Virus record (IMG/VR): IMGVR_UViG_3300048113_000292
Span: 1-28,887 of that record
From: a virus
Direction: 5' to 3' (one strand)
Length of the DNA: 28,887 bases
Part shown: piece after piece, positions 6,372-12,323 of the stretch
How positions within the stretch are numbered: position 1 is the stretch's first letter
How the letters are laid out: every line of letters begins with the position of its first letter
Position numbers and translations under genes: made by a program
The notes under the pieces: model-generated
Told to the model about the DNA's origin: nothing
Seen by the model: only the letters and a program-made list of their open reading frames with translations
Databases searched by the model: none

Positions 6372-6714
6372 AGGATTAGGTGACACCATTGAGAAGATAA
6401 CCGATGCAACAGGAATTAAAGCGGTTGTTAAAGCAGTCGTTGGTGAGGACTGCGGATGCGATCAAAGAAGGGACAGACTGAACAAGATATTTCCTTACTC
6501 AAAGCAGCCTGAATGTTTAAGCCCTGAGGAGGTTCAATACCTTTCTTCAGGAGTCCTTAGAAAGAGGACTCTCAACCTTGAGGACCGCGAACAGATCGCT
6601 ACGATTCATTCAAGGGTTTTCAATCATAAGTTTGATGTGCCTTGCACTTGTTCTCCTAAGATATGGATGCAATGGATGAGAGAACTTCAAGATGTTCTAG
6701 ATGTCTCTGAATAA
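6295..6714 (+). CDS. 139-aa protein with Lys-rich tail and CxC...CxC cysteines
   Basis: ATG at 6295 lies 77 nt inside the sigma-like gene. No downstream ATG is usable before residue 125, so the overlap appears real. Residues 1-27 are a Lys/Thr/Ser-rich tail (KKIGKTTKTVTTKKSKG). A GLGDTIEKITDATGIKAVV segment follows, then CGC at 53-55, a C at 74 and CTC at 117-119, possible ligands for one zinc ion. The RLNKIFPY phrase near 61-68 is, from memory, recurrent in Bacteroidota phage proteins of unknown function. DNA or RNA binding is plausible from the basic tail. Confidence 0.65.
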   Translation: MAKQKSTKASKKIGKTTKTVTTKKSKGLGDTIEKITDATGIKAVVKAVVGEDCGCDQRRDRLNKIFPYSKQPECLSPEEVQYLSSGVLRKRTLNLEDREQIATIHSRVFNHKFDVPCTCSPKIWMQWMRELQDVLDVSE

Positions 6715-7216
6715 CTACCTAAAAAAGGGGCTGCAGCAGTCTGACGACAGAACGAATCACTGTGTTTCTATAGGCAAGGATGGAGAGGATCTGTTCAGGG
6801 AGTTAACAGGAGCCGTCAAATCTAAATTAGAAGACGACAAGAAGCACATTGACTTCTATTGGGAAGGTAAGTGCATTGATGTTAAAGGGCTAAAGCCTAT
6901 GCACAATCACGGTTTCATATTGCTTGAGTTCCTTAATGTTTGGGGTTATCACGGATGGTGTTCTAAAGAATCAAAAGCAGAATACATTGCGTTTCAATTC
7001 CCAGACAGATTCTATGTTTTCAAGAAAAACGATCTTAGAGAGAGAGGGATTGAGAGGTGCGATAAGTATAGCCCTGATGCAGTCCTTCGGAAAAACAGAG
7101 TTAAGCCCTCTAAAGGGCTTTATAAATGGATTGGGCGCTTCGGAAAGCAAGATGTGTTTACTTATTTAAGAATAGAAGACATACAAGATCTTCTGATACA
7201 AGAAATAAAATACTAG
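6701..7216 (+). CDS. PD-(D/E)XK-type nuclease candidate
   Basis: 171 aa. The sequence IGKDGEDLF (E29), then HIDFYWEGK with D51, then IDVKG with D60 and K62, follows the acidic-(x)n-DxK layout of the PD-(D/E)XK nuclease fold shared by resolvases and restriction-type enzymes. A strand-rich stretch and a basic C-terminal half (RKNRVKPSKGLYKWIGRFG) suit DNA binding. It overlaps the preceding gene by 14 nt in the early region. The exact substrate is unknown. It is distinct from the RecE-like nuclease at 7852 and from RusA, so the phage carries several structure-processing nucleases. Confidence 0.5.
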   Translation: MSLNNYLKKGLQQSDDRTNHCVSIGKDGEDLFRELTGAVKSKLEDDKKHIDFYWEGKCIDVKGLKPMHNHGFILLEFLNVWGYHGWCSKESKAEYIAFQFPDRFYVFKKNDLRERGIERCDKYSPDAVLRKNRVKPSKGLYKWIGRFGKQDVFTYLRIEDIQDLLIQEIKY

Positions 7217-7220
7217 AGAG

Positions 7221-7346
7221 ATGGTTTTAATATTGTTTGGGATCGGATTGGGCATAGCCCTCAATCAAACAAGAGTCTTACAGAAGAGGGTTGATGACTT
7301 AGAGGAGTTCATTGGAGAGACTTTTTTTGACGATAAAGAAAAATAA
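7221..7346 (+). CDS. 41-aa membrane-anchored microprotein
   Basis: ATG at 7221 after the leader TAGAGAG; TAA at 7344-7346. The N-terminal 14 residues are hydrophobic (MVLILFGIGLGIAL), followed by a short charged helix (RVLQKRVDDLEEFIG). It would be a small inner-membrane protein with a cytoplasmic coil. Its function is unknown. Confidence 0.45.
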   Translation: MVLILFGIGLGIALNQTRVLQKRVDDLEEFIGETFFDDKEK

Positions 7347-7412
7347 TTATCAAAAGCCTTTTTTTATAACTTTATTGTTTCTAAATTAGCCTTGTTATTA
7401 AAAGAGAGACAC

Positions 7413-7721
7413 ATGACACGATTTGAAACATTACAAGGAGAGAGTTTAGGAGTAACATTTTTTGCTGGGTCAGCGCTTGGTAAGGTTAAGTTCCTATGTA
7501 AATCAGAACTTCAAACACTTTGGTCTTTAGACGAGAGCGAATTTGTTATCAGCGACAACGGATGGTCAGGATCAGTAGCGGACCTGCTTGATTTGTTTTC
7601 AGGTTTGTCTCAATGCTCAGATGTTGAGATGGCTAGAAGAGGTTGGGCAGATCGCCTAGATTCGGGTTTAGCTTTACAGACTTGCGTGTCTGATTCAGGA
7701 GAGTTGTTTCACACAAGATAA
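7413..7721 (+). CDS. 102-aa hypothetical protein
   Basis: The ATG at 7413 follows AAAGAGAGACAC and a 66-nt noncoding gap, so a promoter probably lies in 7347-7412. A TTG seven codons upstream is a less likely start. The product is acidic and Leu/Ser-rich (VISDNGWSGSVADLLDLFSGL), with no signal peptide, membrane segment or known motif. As the first gene of its transcript in the early region it may be an anti-host protein, but that is speculation. Confidence 0.6.
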   Translation: MTRFETLQGESLGVTFFAGSALGKVKFLCKSELQTLWSLDESEFVISDNGWSGSVADLLDLFSGLSQCSDVEMARRGWADRLDSGLALQTCVSDSGELFHTR

Positions 7722-7732
7722 ATTAAAGAGAG

Positions 7733-7858
7733 ATGAAAAAGATTGATTGGAATAAGGTAGCAGTAGTCGCGTTCTTACAGACTATGGTCATTCTAGGAAT
7801 GGTTGCTATGATAGCGGTATTTGAATTAGTAGAAATTTTAACCTGTGTGCAATGTTGA
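7733..7858 (+). CDS. 41-aa single-TM microprotein
   Basis: ATG at 7733 after TAAAGAGAG; TGA at 7856-7858. It begins MKKIDWNK, followed by a ~25-residue hydrophobic helix (VAVVAFLQTMVILGMVAMIAV), and ends CVQC. It looks like a small inner-membrane protein with its N-terminus inside. The stop overlaps the RecE-like gene. Its function is unknown. Confidence 0.45.
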   Translation: MKKIDWNKVAVVAFLQTMVILGMVAMIAVFELVEILTCVQC

Positions 7859-8625
7859 TGCTAGACGGATCTGATTACGATCAGCATTGGCTGATTGATC
7901 AAGCAAGAGGCGATGACTTCTATTACGGACAACTCAACAAGTTGGCGTTATCTTCGTCAAGTTGCAAGATGCTCTTGGACAGTCCTAAGACCTTCAGCAA
8001 TGTTATGAAGTACGGATCAAACGACTCAAGCCCTGCTTTGCTTATGGGAAGAGTGATTCATGTGATGATCTTAGAGCCTCAGAACTTTGATGACATCTTT
8101 GAGGTTGTAGATGTCGCTTCTAAGAACACTAAAGCCTTTAAAGAGGCTCAGGCAGACAATCCCAAGACTTGCATCACAAGAAGGGATAAGGAAGCAGGAG
8201 AGCGAATGACAGATGCTTTTAACAGAAACGAGATTGCGTTGAGTTATCTGTCAGGATCGGAATGCGAAGTGCCTATGGTTGATCTTGTAGGCGGGTTTCC
8301 TTTTAGAGGCAAGGCGGACATACAGAGAGGAGGAGAGATAATTGATGTGAAGACAACCACAGATTTAAAAGCCTTCAGGTATTCAGCAGACAAATACGGA
8401 TACGATCTTCAATGCTATATCTACTGCAATCTGTTCAAGACCTCGTATAAGGATTTCACATTCATAGTTCTTGACAAGGCTTCTACAGACATCGGTATTT
8501 ACGATGTGAGTGAGGAGTTCTACAAGAGAGGTGAGGCGAAGTTTAACAGAGCAATTTCCTTGTACAGAGACTTCTTTGTTAGAGGTCAGGATCTAGATAC
8601 TTACACAATCAAGGGAACATTATGA
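7852..8625 (+). CDS. RecE-like PD-(D/E)XK exonuclease
   Basis: 257 aa. The nuclease core is visible: GRVIH (H70) as the family's early histidine, GKADI with D156, the IIDVK box (D165, K167), and GYDLQCYIY (Q187, Y189), the motif order of RecE/YqaJ-like and related phage exonucleases. Such enzymes resect double-strand ends to give 3' tails for annealing. I see no Bet/RecT/Erf annealase nearby, so it may use SSB or host RecA. Two starts are possible, ATG 7852 or ATG 7858, both overlapping the previous stop. The next gene overlaps as ATGA. Confidence 0.75.
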   Translation: MLMLDGSDYDQHWLIDQARGDDFYYGQLNKLALSSSSCKMLLDSPKTFSNVMKYGSNDSSPALLMGRVIHVMILEPQNFDDIFEVVDVASKNTKAFKEAQADNPKTCITRRDKEAGERMTDAFNRNEIALSYLSGSECEVPMVDLVGGFPFRGKADIQRGGEIIDVKTTTDLKAFRYSADKYGYDLQCYIYCNLFKTSYKDFTFIVLDKASTDIGIYDVSEEFYKRGEAKFNRAISLYRDFFVRGQDLDTYTIKGTL

Positions 8626-8759
8626 CAAAGCAAGAATTGTTAGACCATATTCAAAACAGATTAAGCGGATTAGGTCAATGTGATTGGTACACATCAGAGT
8701 GTTTTGTTAGAGAAATGCAATTACTTATTTATCACGAGAGAAATGAAAAAGCACACTAA
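8622..8759 (+). CDS. 45-aa hypothetical protein
   Basis: ATG at 8622 overlaps the exonuclease stop as ATGA; TAA at 8757-8759, 17 nt inside the HNH gene. It begins MTKQELLDHIQNRLSGLG and reads as two amphipathic helices with two cysteines. Tight coupling on both sides supports translation. Its function is unknown. Confidence 0.45.
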   Translation: MTKQELLDHIQNRLSGLGQCDWYTSECFVREMQLLIYHERNEKAH

Positions 8760-8988
8760 GATCTATATGAAGCACTTTAATTATGTGCTTGATGATTTCA
8801 TTCCCTGTGAGATCTGCGGAGGCAGAGCGGTTGATATTCATCACATAGAGAATAGAGGATCAGGAGGTGCTAAAGACAAGGACAGAATAGAGAACCTAAT
8901 GGCTCTGTGTAGAGCAGATCATATTAAGTATGGTGATGTTCCTGACAGAGTTCAATGGCTTAAAGAAATACACGAGAGAAGATTATGA
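8743..8988 (+). CDS. HNH endonuclease
   Basis: 81 aa from ATG 8743; an upstream GTG at 8680 is less likely because it would lie over the preceding gene. Zinc/HNH signature: CEIC (C22, C25), DIHHIENRG (H33, H34), ENLMALC (N51, C56) and ADHIKYGD (H60). This is the compact beta-beta-alpha-metal nuclease core with almost no extra domain. HNH proteins of this size can act in packaging with terminase or as free-standing homing-type nucleases. Here it sits in the early recombination region, far from terL, so a DNA-processing or mobile role is more likely than packaging. Confidence 0.8.
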   Translation: MKKHTKIYMKHFNYVLDDFIPCEICGGRAVDIHHIENRGSGGAKDKDRIENLMALCRADHIKYGDVPDRVQWLKEIHERRL

Positions 8989-9209
8989 GAAGGATGAATC
9001 ACTTGCGACAACAGAGGTCGGGAAAAATCAACAACACTCTGATAAACAGAAAACCTCCTCCACCGTTCAGAGAATTAGACGGTGTTATGAGGATCGGGAA
9101 GTTTAAAGGGAAACACATACAAGATCTTCCGAAGAACTACATAAAGTGGATGCTTAGAAATCTTGATTTGAATTACGGAAGAAAAGAGAAACTAAAGGAT
9201 TTGTTATGA
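8985..9209 (+). CDS. DUF3820-like small protein
   Basis: 74 aa, overlapping the HNH stop as ATGA. The C-terminal part (MRIGKFKGKHIQDLPKNYIKWML) contains the GKxKGxxIxDLPxxYxxWxL pattern of DUF3820, a small domain found alone in phages or fused to exonuclease-type proteins. The N-terminal ~25 residues are basic (RRMNHLRQQRSGK), consistent with nucleic acid binding. No biochemical function is established. Confidence 0.6.
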   Translation: MRRMNHLRQQRSGKINNTLINRKPPPPFRELDGVMRIGKFKGKHIQDLPKNYIKWMLRNLDLNYGRKEKLKDLL

Positions 9210-9346
9210 ATAAGATGAACCAATTCCTTCGCATCGCAAATGCGAGACTCAAAAAGATATATCCAAACAAGATACAGAGAAAGGCTTGGGCTGCTAATAT
9301 GTGGCGCAGGTATATTGAGAGACAGAATATAGAACACGACTTATAG
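9206..9346 (+). CDS. 46-aa basic hypothetical protein
   Basis: ATG at 9206 overlaps the previous stop as ATGA; TAG at 9344-9346. It is strongly basic and aromatic (RLKKIYPNKIQRKAWAANMW), helical, and probably binds nucleic acid. It is the last gene before the repeat-rich noncoding region. Its function is unknown. Confidence 0.5.
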   Translation: MNKMNQFLRIANARLKKIYPNKIQRKAWAANMWRRYIERQNIEHDL

Positions 9347-9407
9347 AGGGAGGGGTTTTACTAATTTAAAACTAAAATGAAATGGTTATTCGTTCCCTCC
9401 CTTTATA

Positions 9408-9454
9408 ACCTTTAATGATACAAGTAAGGGTATAAACTGACCTTTAATAATACA
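9408..9454 (+). repeat. Direct repeat pair ACCTTTAATRATACA
   Basis: ACCTTTAATGATACA at 9408-9422 and ACCTTTAATAATACA at 9440-9454 differ by one base and are 32 bp apart. A shorter ACCTTTAA recurs at 9539-9546, overlapping the last GGCGCAAA iteron. They are probably binding sites or promoter elements. Confidence 0.6.
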
Positions 9455-9481
9455 TTGTCAGGTGATAGCTTGACAAAAATA

Positions 9482-9539
9482 GGCGCAAACCGCTAATATT
9501 GGGCGCAAATAAGGTATCATAAAGAAATACAGGCGCAAA
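9482..9539 (+). repeat. Three GGCGCAAA direct repeats (iterons)
   Basis: Copies lie at 9482-9489, 9502-9509 and 9532-9539, each followed by C or T. The starts are 20 and 30 bp apart, which places them on one face of the helix. A GC-rich octamer repeated three times within 58 bp of an otherwise AT-rich region is unlikely to be chance. Confidence 0.75.
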
Positions 9540-9558
9540 CCTTTAACACCAAAGAGAG

Positions 9559-9624
9559 ATGAAAGACAATTTACTAGAATTAATGCAGAGAGATCTGGAT
9601 CAAAACGGAATAGAAAATGACTGA
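9559..9624 (+). CDS. 21-aa leader-like reading frame
   Basis: ATG at 9559 carries the leader AAAGAGAG found at other gap-preceded genes here, and its TGA (9622-9624) overlaps the next start at 9617. It is short and acidic (MKDNLLELMQRDL). It may serve mainly to deliver ribosomes to the next gene by coupling rather than to make a functional peptide. Confidence 0.35.
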   Translation: MKDNLLELMQRDLDQNGIEND

Positions 9625-9913
9625 GTTTGAATTGTTCAAGCATGGAGTAAAGCTAATGGCTTTGTATCAGGTGACTCTAGAGCAGATGGATCTGATGAAG
9701 GGAACACCTATATACTCGCAGAGGGTAAAGCAGCAGATGAATACTCTAGAGAAATCTGTAGAGAGAATGATCAGAGAGCCTATGAGCAAGTTAGATCAGA
9801 CAGATGAGATGATGATGAATGACATACAGAATAAGGTTAATGTGATTCTTGACTTATCTCTAGAAGAGATAGCACAATTGAAAGCAGTAATTAAAGAGGG
9901 TAGAGATGCATAG
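9617..9913 (+). CDS. 98-aa helical hypothetical protein
   Basis: It overlaps the upstream mini-frame by 8 nt and the downstream gene by 8 nt. It is entirely helical, Met- and Gln-rich and charged (LMALYQVTLEQMDLMKG; KVNVILDLSLEEIAQL), likely a coiled-coil or helical bundle. It is the first sizeable gene after the repeat-rich control region, so its expression may be regulated there. Its function is unknown. Confidence 0.6.
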   Translation: MTEFELFKHGVKLMALYQVTLEQMDLMKGTPIYSQRVKQQMNTLEKSVERMIREPMSKLDQTDEMMMNDIQNKVNVILDLSLEEIAQLKAVIKEGRDA

Positions 9914-10079
9914 ATATTTTGACATTGAATTATTTGGATGGAATAGTGTGAAGCCTAATTGGTGGAATGTAACGATCTTGAGAGTGGCTTCAGGGAATTG
10001 GAGTTGGCATTTGTTTATGATGGAGGAGAATCTTGATGGTTGCTTTGTTGAGTGGTTTAAGTTCAGCATCAACAAATGA
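9906..10079 (+). CDS. 57-aa Trp-rich hypothetical protein
   Basis: ATG at 9906 lies inside the previous gene; TGA at 10077-10079. It begins MHRYFDIELFGWNSV and contains six tryptophans in 57 residues (for example NWWNV and NWSWHLF). Alternating strands suggest a small beta-sheet protein. There is no membrane segment. Its function is unknown. Confidence 0.5.
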   Translation: MHRYFDIELFGWNSVKPNWWNVTILRVASGNWSWHLFMMEENLDGCFVEWFKFSINK

Positions 10080-10216
10080 ATCAAGCGGGATCCGATCTCA
10101 CATTAGTGAACAAAAATAACTATCACAAGCTGCTTGAGATTATGATCCAATTAGATCAGAGAGGTAAACTTGCTCCCCATGAGAGGGAGTTTTTGCGTAA
10201 CTTAGTTGAGTATTAA
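10076..10216 (+). CDS. 46-aa hypothetical protein
   Basis: ATG at 10076 overlaps the preceding stop as ATGA; TAA at 10214-10216. It begins MNQAGSDLTLVNKNNYHKLL, with a helical C-terminal half (PHEREFLRNLVEY). It ends 14 nt before the ParB-like gene that opens the DNA-modification block. Its function is unknown. Confidence 0.5.
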   Translation: MNQAGSDLTLVNKNNYHKLLEIMIQLDQRGKLAPHEREFLRNLVEY

Positions 10217-10230
10217 ATGGTTATATAATT

Positions 10231-10833
10231 ATGGAAAAAGTAGACATCAAGCAAGTGAGATCCAATCCAGATAACCCCAGAGTTATTAAGGATTACAAAT
10301 TTAAGAAGTTAGTCAAGAGCATCAAGGAGTTTCCTCAGATGCTTGAGTTGAGACCTATCGTGGTTAACAAGGAGATGATAGTGTTAGGCGGTAACATGAG
10401 GCTTCGTGCTTGTGAGGCAGCAGGACTCAAAGAAGTTCCTGTCATCTTCGCTGACAACCTGACTCCAGAACAAGAGATTGAGTTTGTAGTGAAAGACAAC
10501 TCTTCATTTGGAGAGTGGGATTGGGATGTGTTAGCTAATCAGTGGAACACGGACAATCTAAAAGATTGGGGACTTGATATACCAAAATGGGAAGACACGG
10601 AAGATTTTGATAGTGATGTTGTTGACACGGGTGACTACGACTTCCCTGAAGAAGCGGTTGAGGGATCTCATGTCAAGATGGTTCAGTTGTTCTTGAACAC
10701 TCAAACAGAGCCGTTGTTTAAAGAATGGGAGTTGGAATTGCGTAAGATCTTTGGGACGGACAACTTGACCGACACTGTTTATGAAGCGGTCAAAAAGCTA
10801 TATAAGGACAATCAGGATGATAAAGAGAATTGA
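10231..10833 (+). CDS. ParB-like (ParB/Srx fold) protein of the modification block
   Basis: 200 aa. The N-terminal ~90 residues match the ParB N-terminal fold: SNPDNPRVIKDYKFKKLVKSI, PIVVNKEMIVLGG, then GGNMRLRACEAAGL at about 54-67, equivalent to the ParB box II GxxRxxA nucleotide-binding loop. The acidic middle (EDTEDFDSDVVDTGDYD) is probably a linker. The C-terminal ~50 residues (MVQLFLNTQTEPLF onward) form a separate helical part. In phages such proteins often sit next to DNA methylases or base-modification enzymes, and could bind or nick specific DNA sites. It overlaps the oxygenase gene by 17 nt. A partition role is unlikely because there is no ParA. Confidence 0.75.
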   Translation: MEKVDIKQVRSNPDNPRVIKDYKFKKLVKSIKEFPQMLELRPIVVNKEMIVLGGNMRLRACEAAGLKEVPVIFADNLTPEQEIEFVVKDNSSFGEWDWDVLANQWNTDNLKDWGLDIPKWEDTEDFDSDVVDTGDYDFPEEAVEGSHVKMVQLFLNTQTEPLFKEWELELRKIFGTDNLTDTVYEAVKKLYKDNQDDKEN

Positions 10834-11710
10834 GTTAAGCCCTCGTTTAGATGATGATCAAGCAAAGAAGTTAGCAGGTGAACTTTTAGGAGAGAAAGAC
10901 TACAACACCTTGATAACATACGATGCTGATGTGTTTTGTTCTGAGACGGGAAAATGTATTGCTAAGTTTCGTAAGAAGATCATACCCGCAAACATCGCTG
11001 AAAACGCTTACGAAAGTCTTAAGAGCGTTTCTGCGGTATCTTCAAACAGAGGAGTGAGCGGAGGATCAACAGATGAAAAAGGATTGTTTAGCAAGAAAAA
11101 GATAAAGAAAGACGGGACCAGATCAAATACTGATTTAGTGGATCCTGTTTCAAGCGGCATAATCGGTTACTTTGACAGAAACCCCAGAACACCTTATTGC
11201 CGTCAAACGGCTTTCAATGAAAAGCAATTCTCAAAGTTTAAAAAAGCATATCCGATAATCAAGTTGGTTGACACCAAGTACGCTGAGTTGATGCCTGAGA
11301 ATTACGCTTTGCAAAGAGAAGTTGCTGACACGACATCTCAAGACTTTGTTATACCTAACACCGCTTTCACTACGGTGACTGTGAACAAGAATTGGCAAAC
11401 CGCAGTCCACACGGACAAAGGCGATTTTGAAAAGGGATTTGGAAACCTTGTTGTGCTTCGCAAAGGAAGGTACACAGGCGGTTATTTCGTGGTTCCAAAA
11501 TGGGGAGTCGCTTTTGATCTTCAGAACTGTGATTTGTTATTGGTTGATGTTCATCAATGGCACGGAAACACTCCGATACATAAGATTGACGAAGACGCGA
11601 AGCGTGTCAGCCTCGTTATGTATTATCGTAAGAACATGATTGTTTGCGGCACGGCTGATGAGGAAATGCGGATTGTCAAGAGCAGGAAACAAGGTGATAA
11701 GCTAAATTGA
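10817..11710 (+). CDS. TET/JBP-like 2-oxoglutarate/Fe(II) DNA base oxygenase
   Basis: 297 aa from ATG 10817 (an ATG at 10781 deeper in the ParB-like gene is less likely). The catalytic core is in the C-terminal ~110 residues: NKNWQTAVHTDKGD gives the HxD iron ligands (H198, D200), YTGGYFVVPKWGVAFDL is the characteristic TET/JBP G-G-x-x-x-x-P strand pair, LVDVHQWHGNTPI supplies the distal His (H249), and RVSLVMYYR gives the 2-oxoglutarate-binding Arg (R263). These enzymes hydroxylate the methyl group of 5-methylcytosine or thymine in DNA. The first ~180 residues are poorly conserved to my eye and may bind DNA. The next gene starts 1 nt after the stop. Other 2OG oxygenases share the HxD...H core, but the GGxxxxP and RxS context favours TET/JBP. 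Confidence 0.7.
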   Translation: MIKRIELSPRLDDDQAKKLAGELLGEKDYNTLITYDADVFCSETGKCIAKFRKKIIPANIAENAYESLKSVSAVSSNRGVSGGSTDEKGLFSKKKIKKDGTRSNTDLVDPVSSGIIGYFDRNPRTPYCRQTAFNEKQFSKFKKAYPIIKLVDTKYAELMPENYALQREVADTTSQDFVIPNTAFTTVTVNKNWQTAVHTDKGDFEKGFGNLVVLRKGRYTGGYFVVPKWGVAFDLQNCDLLLVDVHQWHGNTPIHKIDEDAKRVSLVMYYRKNMIVCGTADEEMRIVKSRKQGDKLN

Positions 11711-11711
11711 T

Positions 11712-12323
11712 ATGTGCGGTGTAGTAGGTTATAGTTGTTCAGATCCTAAGAAGGAACACTTTGAGATCCTTAACAGGATCATTGATCAAAGCAAAATCAG
11801 AGGTCTTCATAGCTTCGGGTACTCCTTCTTTGATGGTGAGGTGGTTACAATCAAGTATCACGACATCAACAAGGTTGAGTTCCCTTTTACAAACAAGATC
11901 ATATATCACAACAGATATTCTACAAGTGGTGATTACGCTAATCACGACAACAATCAGCCTGTTGCCGTTGGTAACGCTTCTTTGGTGTTCAACGGTGTTT
12001 TGGATATGAGGACCAAGCAAGAGATGGAAGAACATTATCAAATAGAGATGGAGACAGATAACGATGGTGAATTGATTCTAAAGCTATGCGGCTCAGATCC
12101 TGATAAGATTCAACAGTATGTTCAGAACACAACAGGATCTTTCGCAGGACTCGTTTTAACAGAGAACAACAAGATGATTGCCGTAAGAAACGGCAACAGA
12201 CCTCTTTGGAGATTAAACCATAGTGGCGCGATCTTTTACGCTTCCACAAGAGACATATTCAAAAGGGTTGATGATTCATTTGAGCCTGAGGAATTAGAAC
12301 CCAACATTGTGTATGAAAGTTAG
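11712..12323 (+). CDS. Stand-alone class II glutamine amidotransferase (Ntn hydrolase)
   Basis: 203 aa. Cys2 after the initiator Met (MCGVVGY) is the N-terminal nucleophile. Further family marks are HNRYSTSG at 66-73 (as in PurF GHVRYSTAG), FNGVLD at 93-98 (oxyanion Asn-Gly), DNDGELIL at 116-123, GSFAG at 142-146, RNGNRPLW at 159-166 and YASTRDIF at 176-183. This is a complete glutaminase domain of the PurF/GFAT/AsnB type with no synthetase or transferase domain attached. It should release ammonia from glutamine for a partner enzyme. It sits between the oxygenase and the transferase-type gene, which it overlaps by 11 nt, so the partner is probably in this cassette. Confidence 0.85.
   Translation: MCGVVGYSCSDPKKEHFEILNRIIDQSKIRGLHSFGYSFFDGEVVTIKYHDINKVEFPFTNKIIYHNRYSTSGDYANHDNNQPVAVGNASLVFNGVLDMRTKQEMEEHYQIEMETDNDGELILKLCGSDPDKIQQYVQNTTGSFAGLVLTENNKMIAVRNGNRPLWRLNHSGAIFYASTRDIFKRVDDSFEPEELEPNIVYES

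Larger units (their letters stand above)
9347..9558. promoter_or_regulatory. Noncoding control region with iterons: candidate origin or operator
   Basis: This is the largest gap between reasonably supported genes. In order it holds: a GGGAGGG/CCCTCCC inverted repeat (9348-9354 with 9395-9401, 40-nt loop); two copies of ACCTTTAATRATACA (9408 and 9440, 32 bp apart) plus a third ACCTTTAA at 9539; an inverted TTGTCA/TGACAA pair (9455-9460 and 9471-9476); and three GGCGCAAA iterons at 9482, 9502 and 9532, spaced 20 and 30 bp, close to whole helical turns. It ends in the leader AAAGAGAG before ATG 9559. This organisation suits a replication origin or a multi-site regulator-bound promoter. Which of the two cannot be told from sequence alone. 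Confidence 0.5.

Noticed and set aside
6924-7169. 81-codon frame on the + strand inside the nuclease-like gene
   Set aside because: Fully nested out of frame in a gene with a recognisable nuclease motif; its composition looks like a shadow frame.
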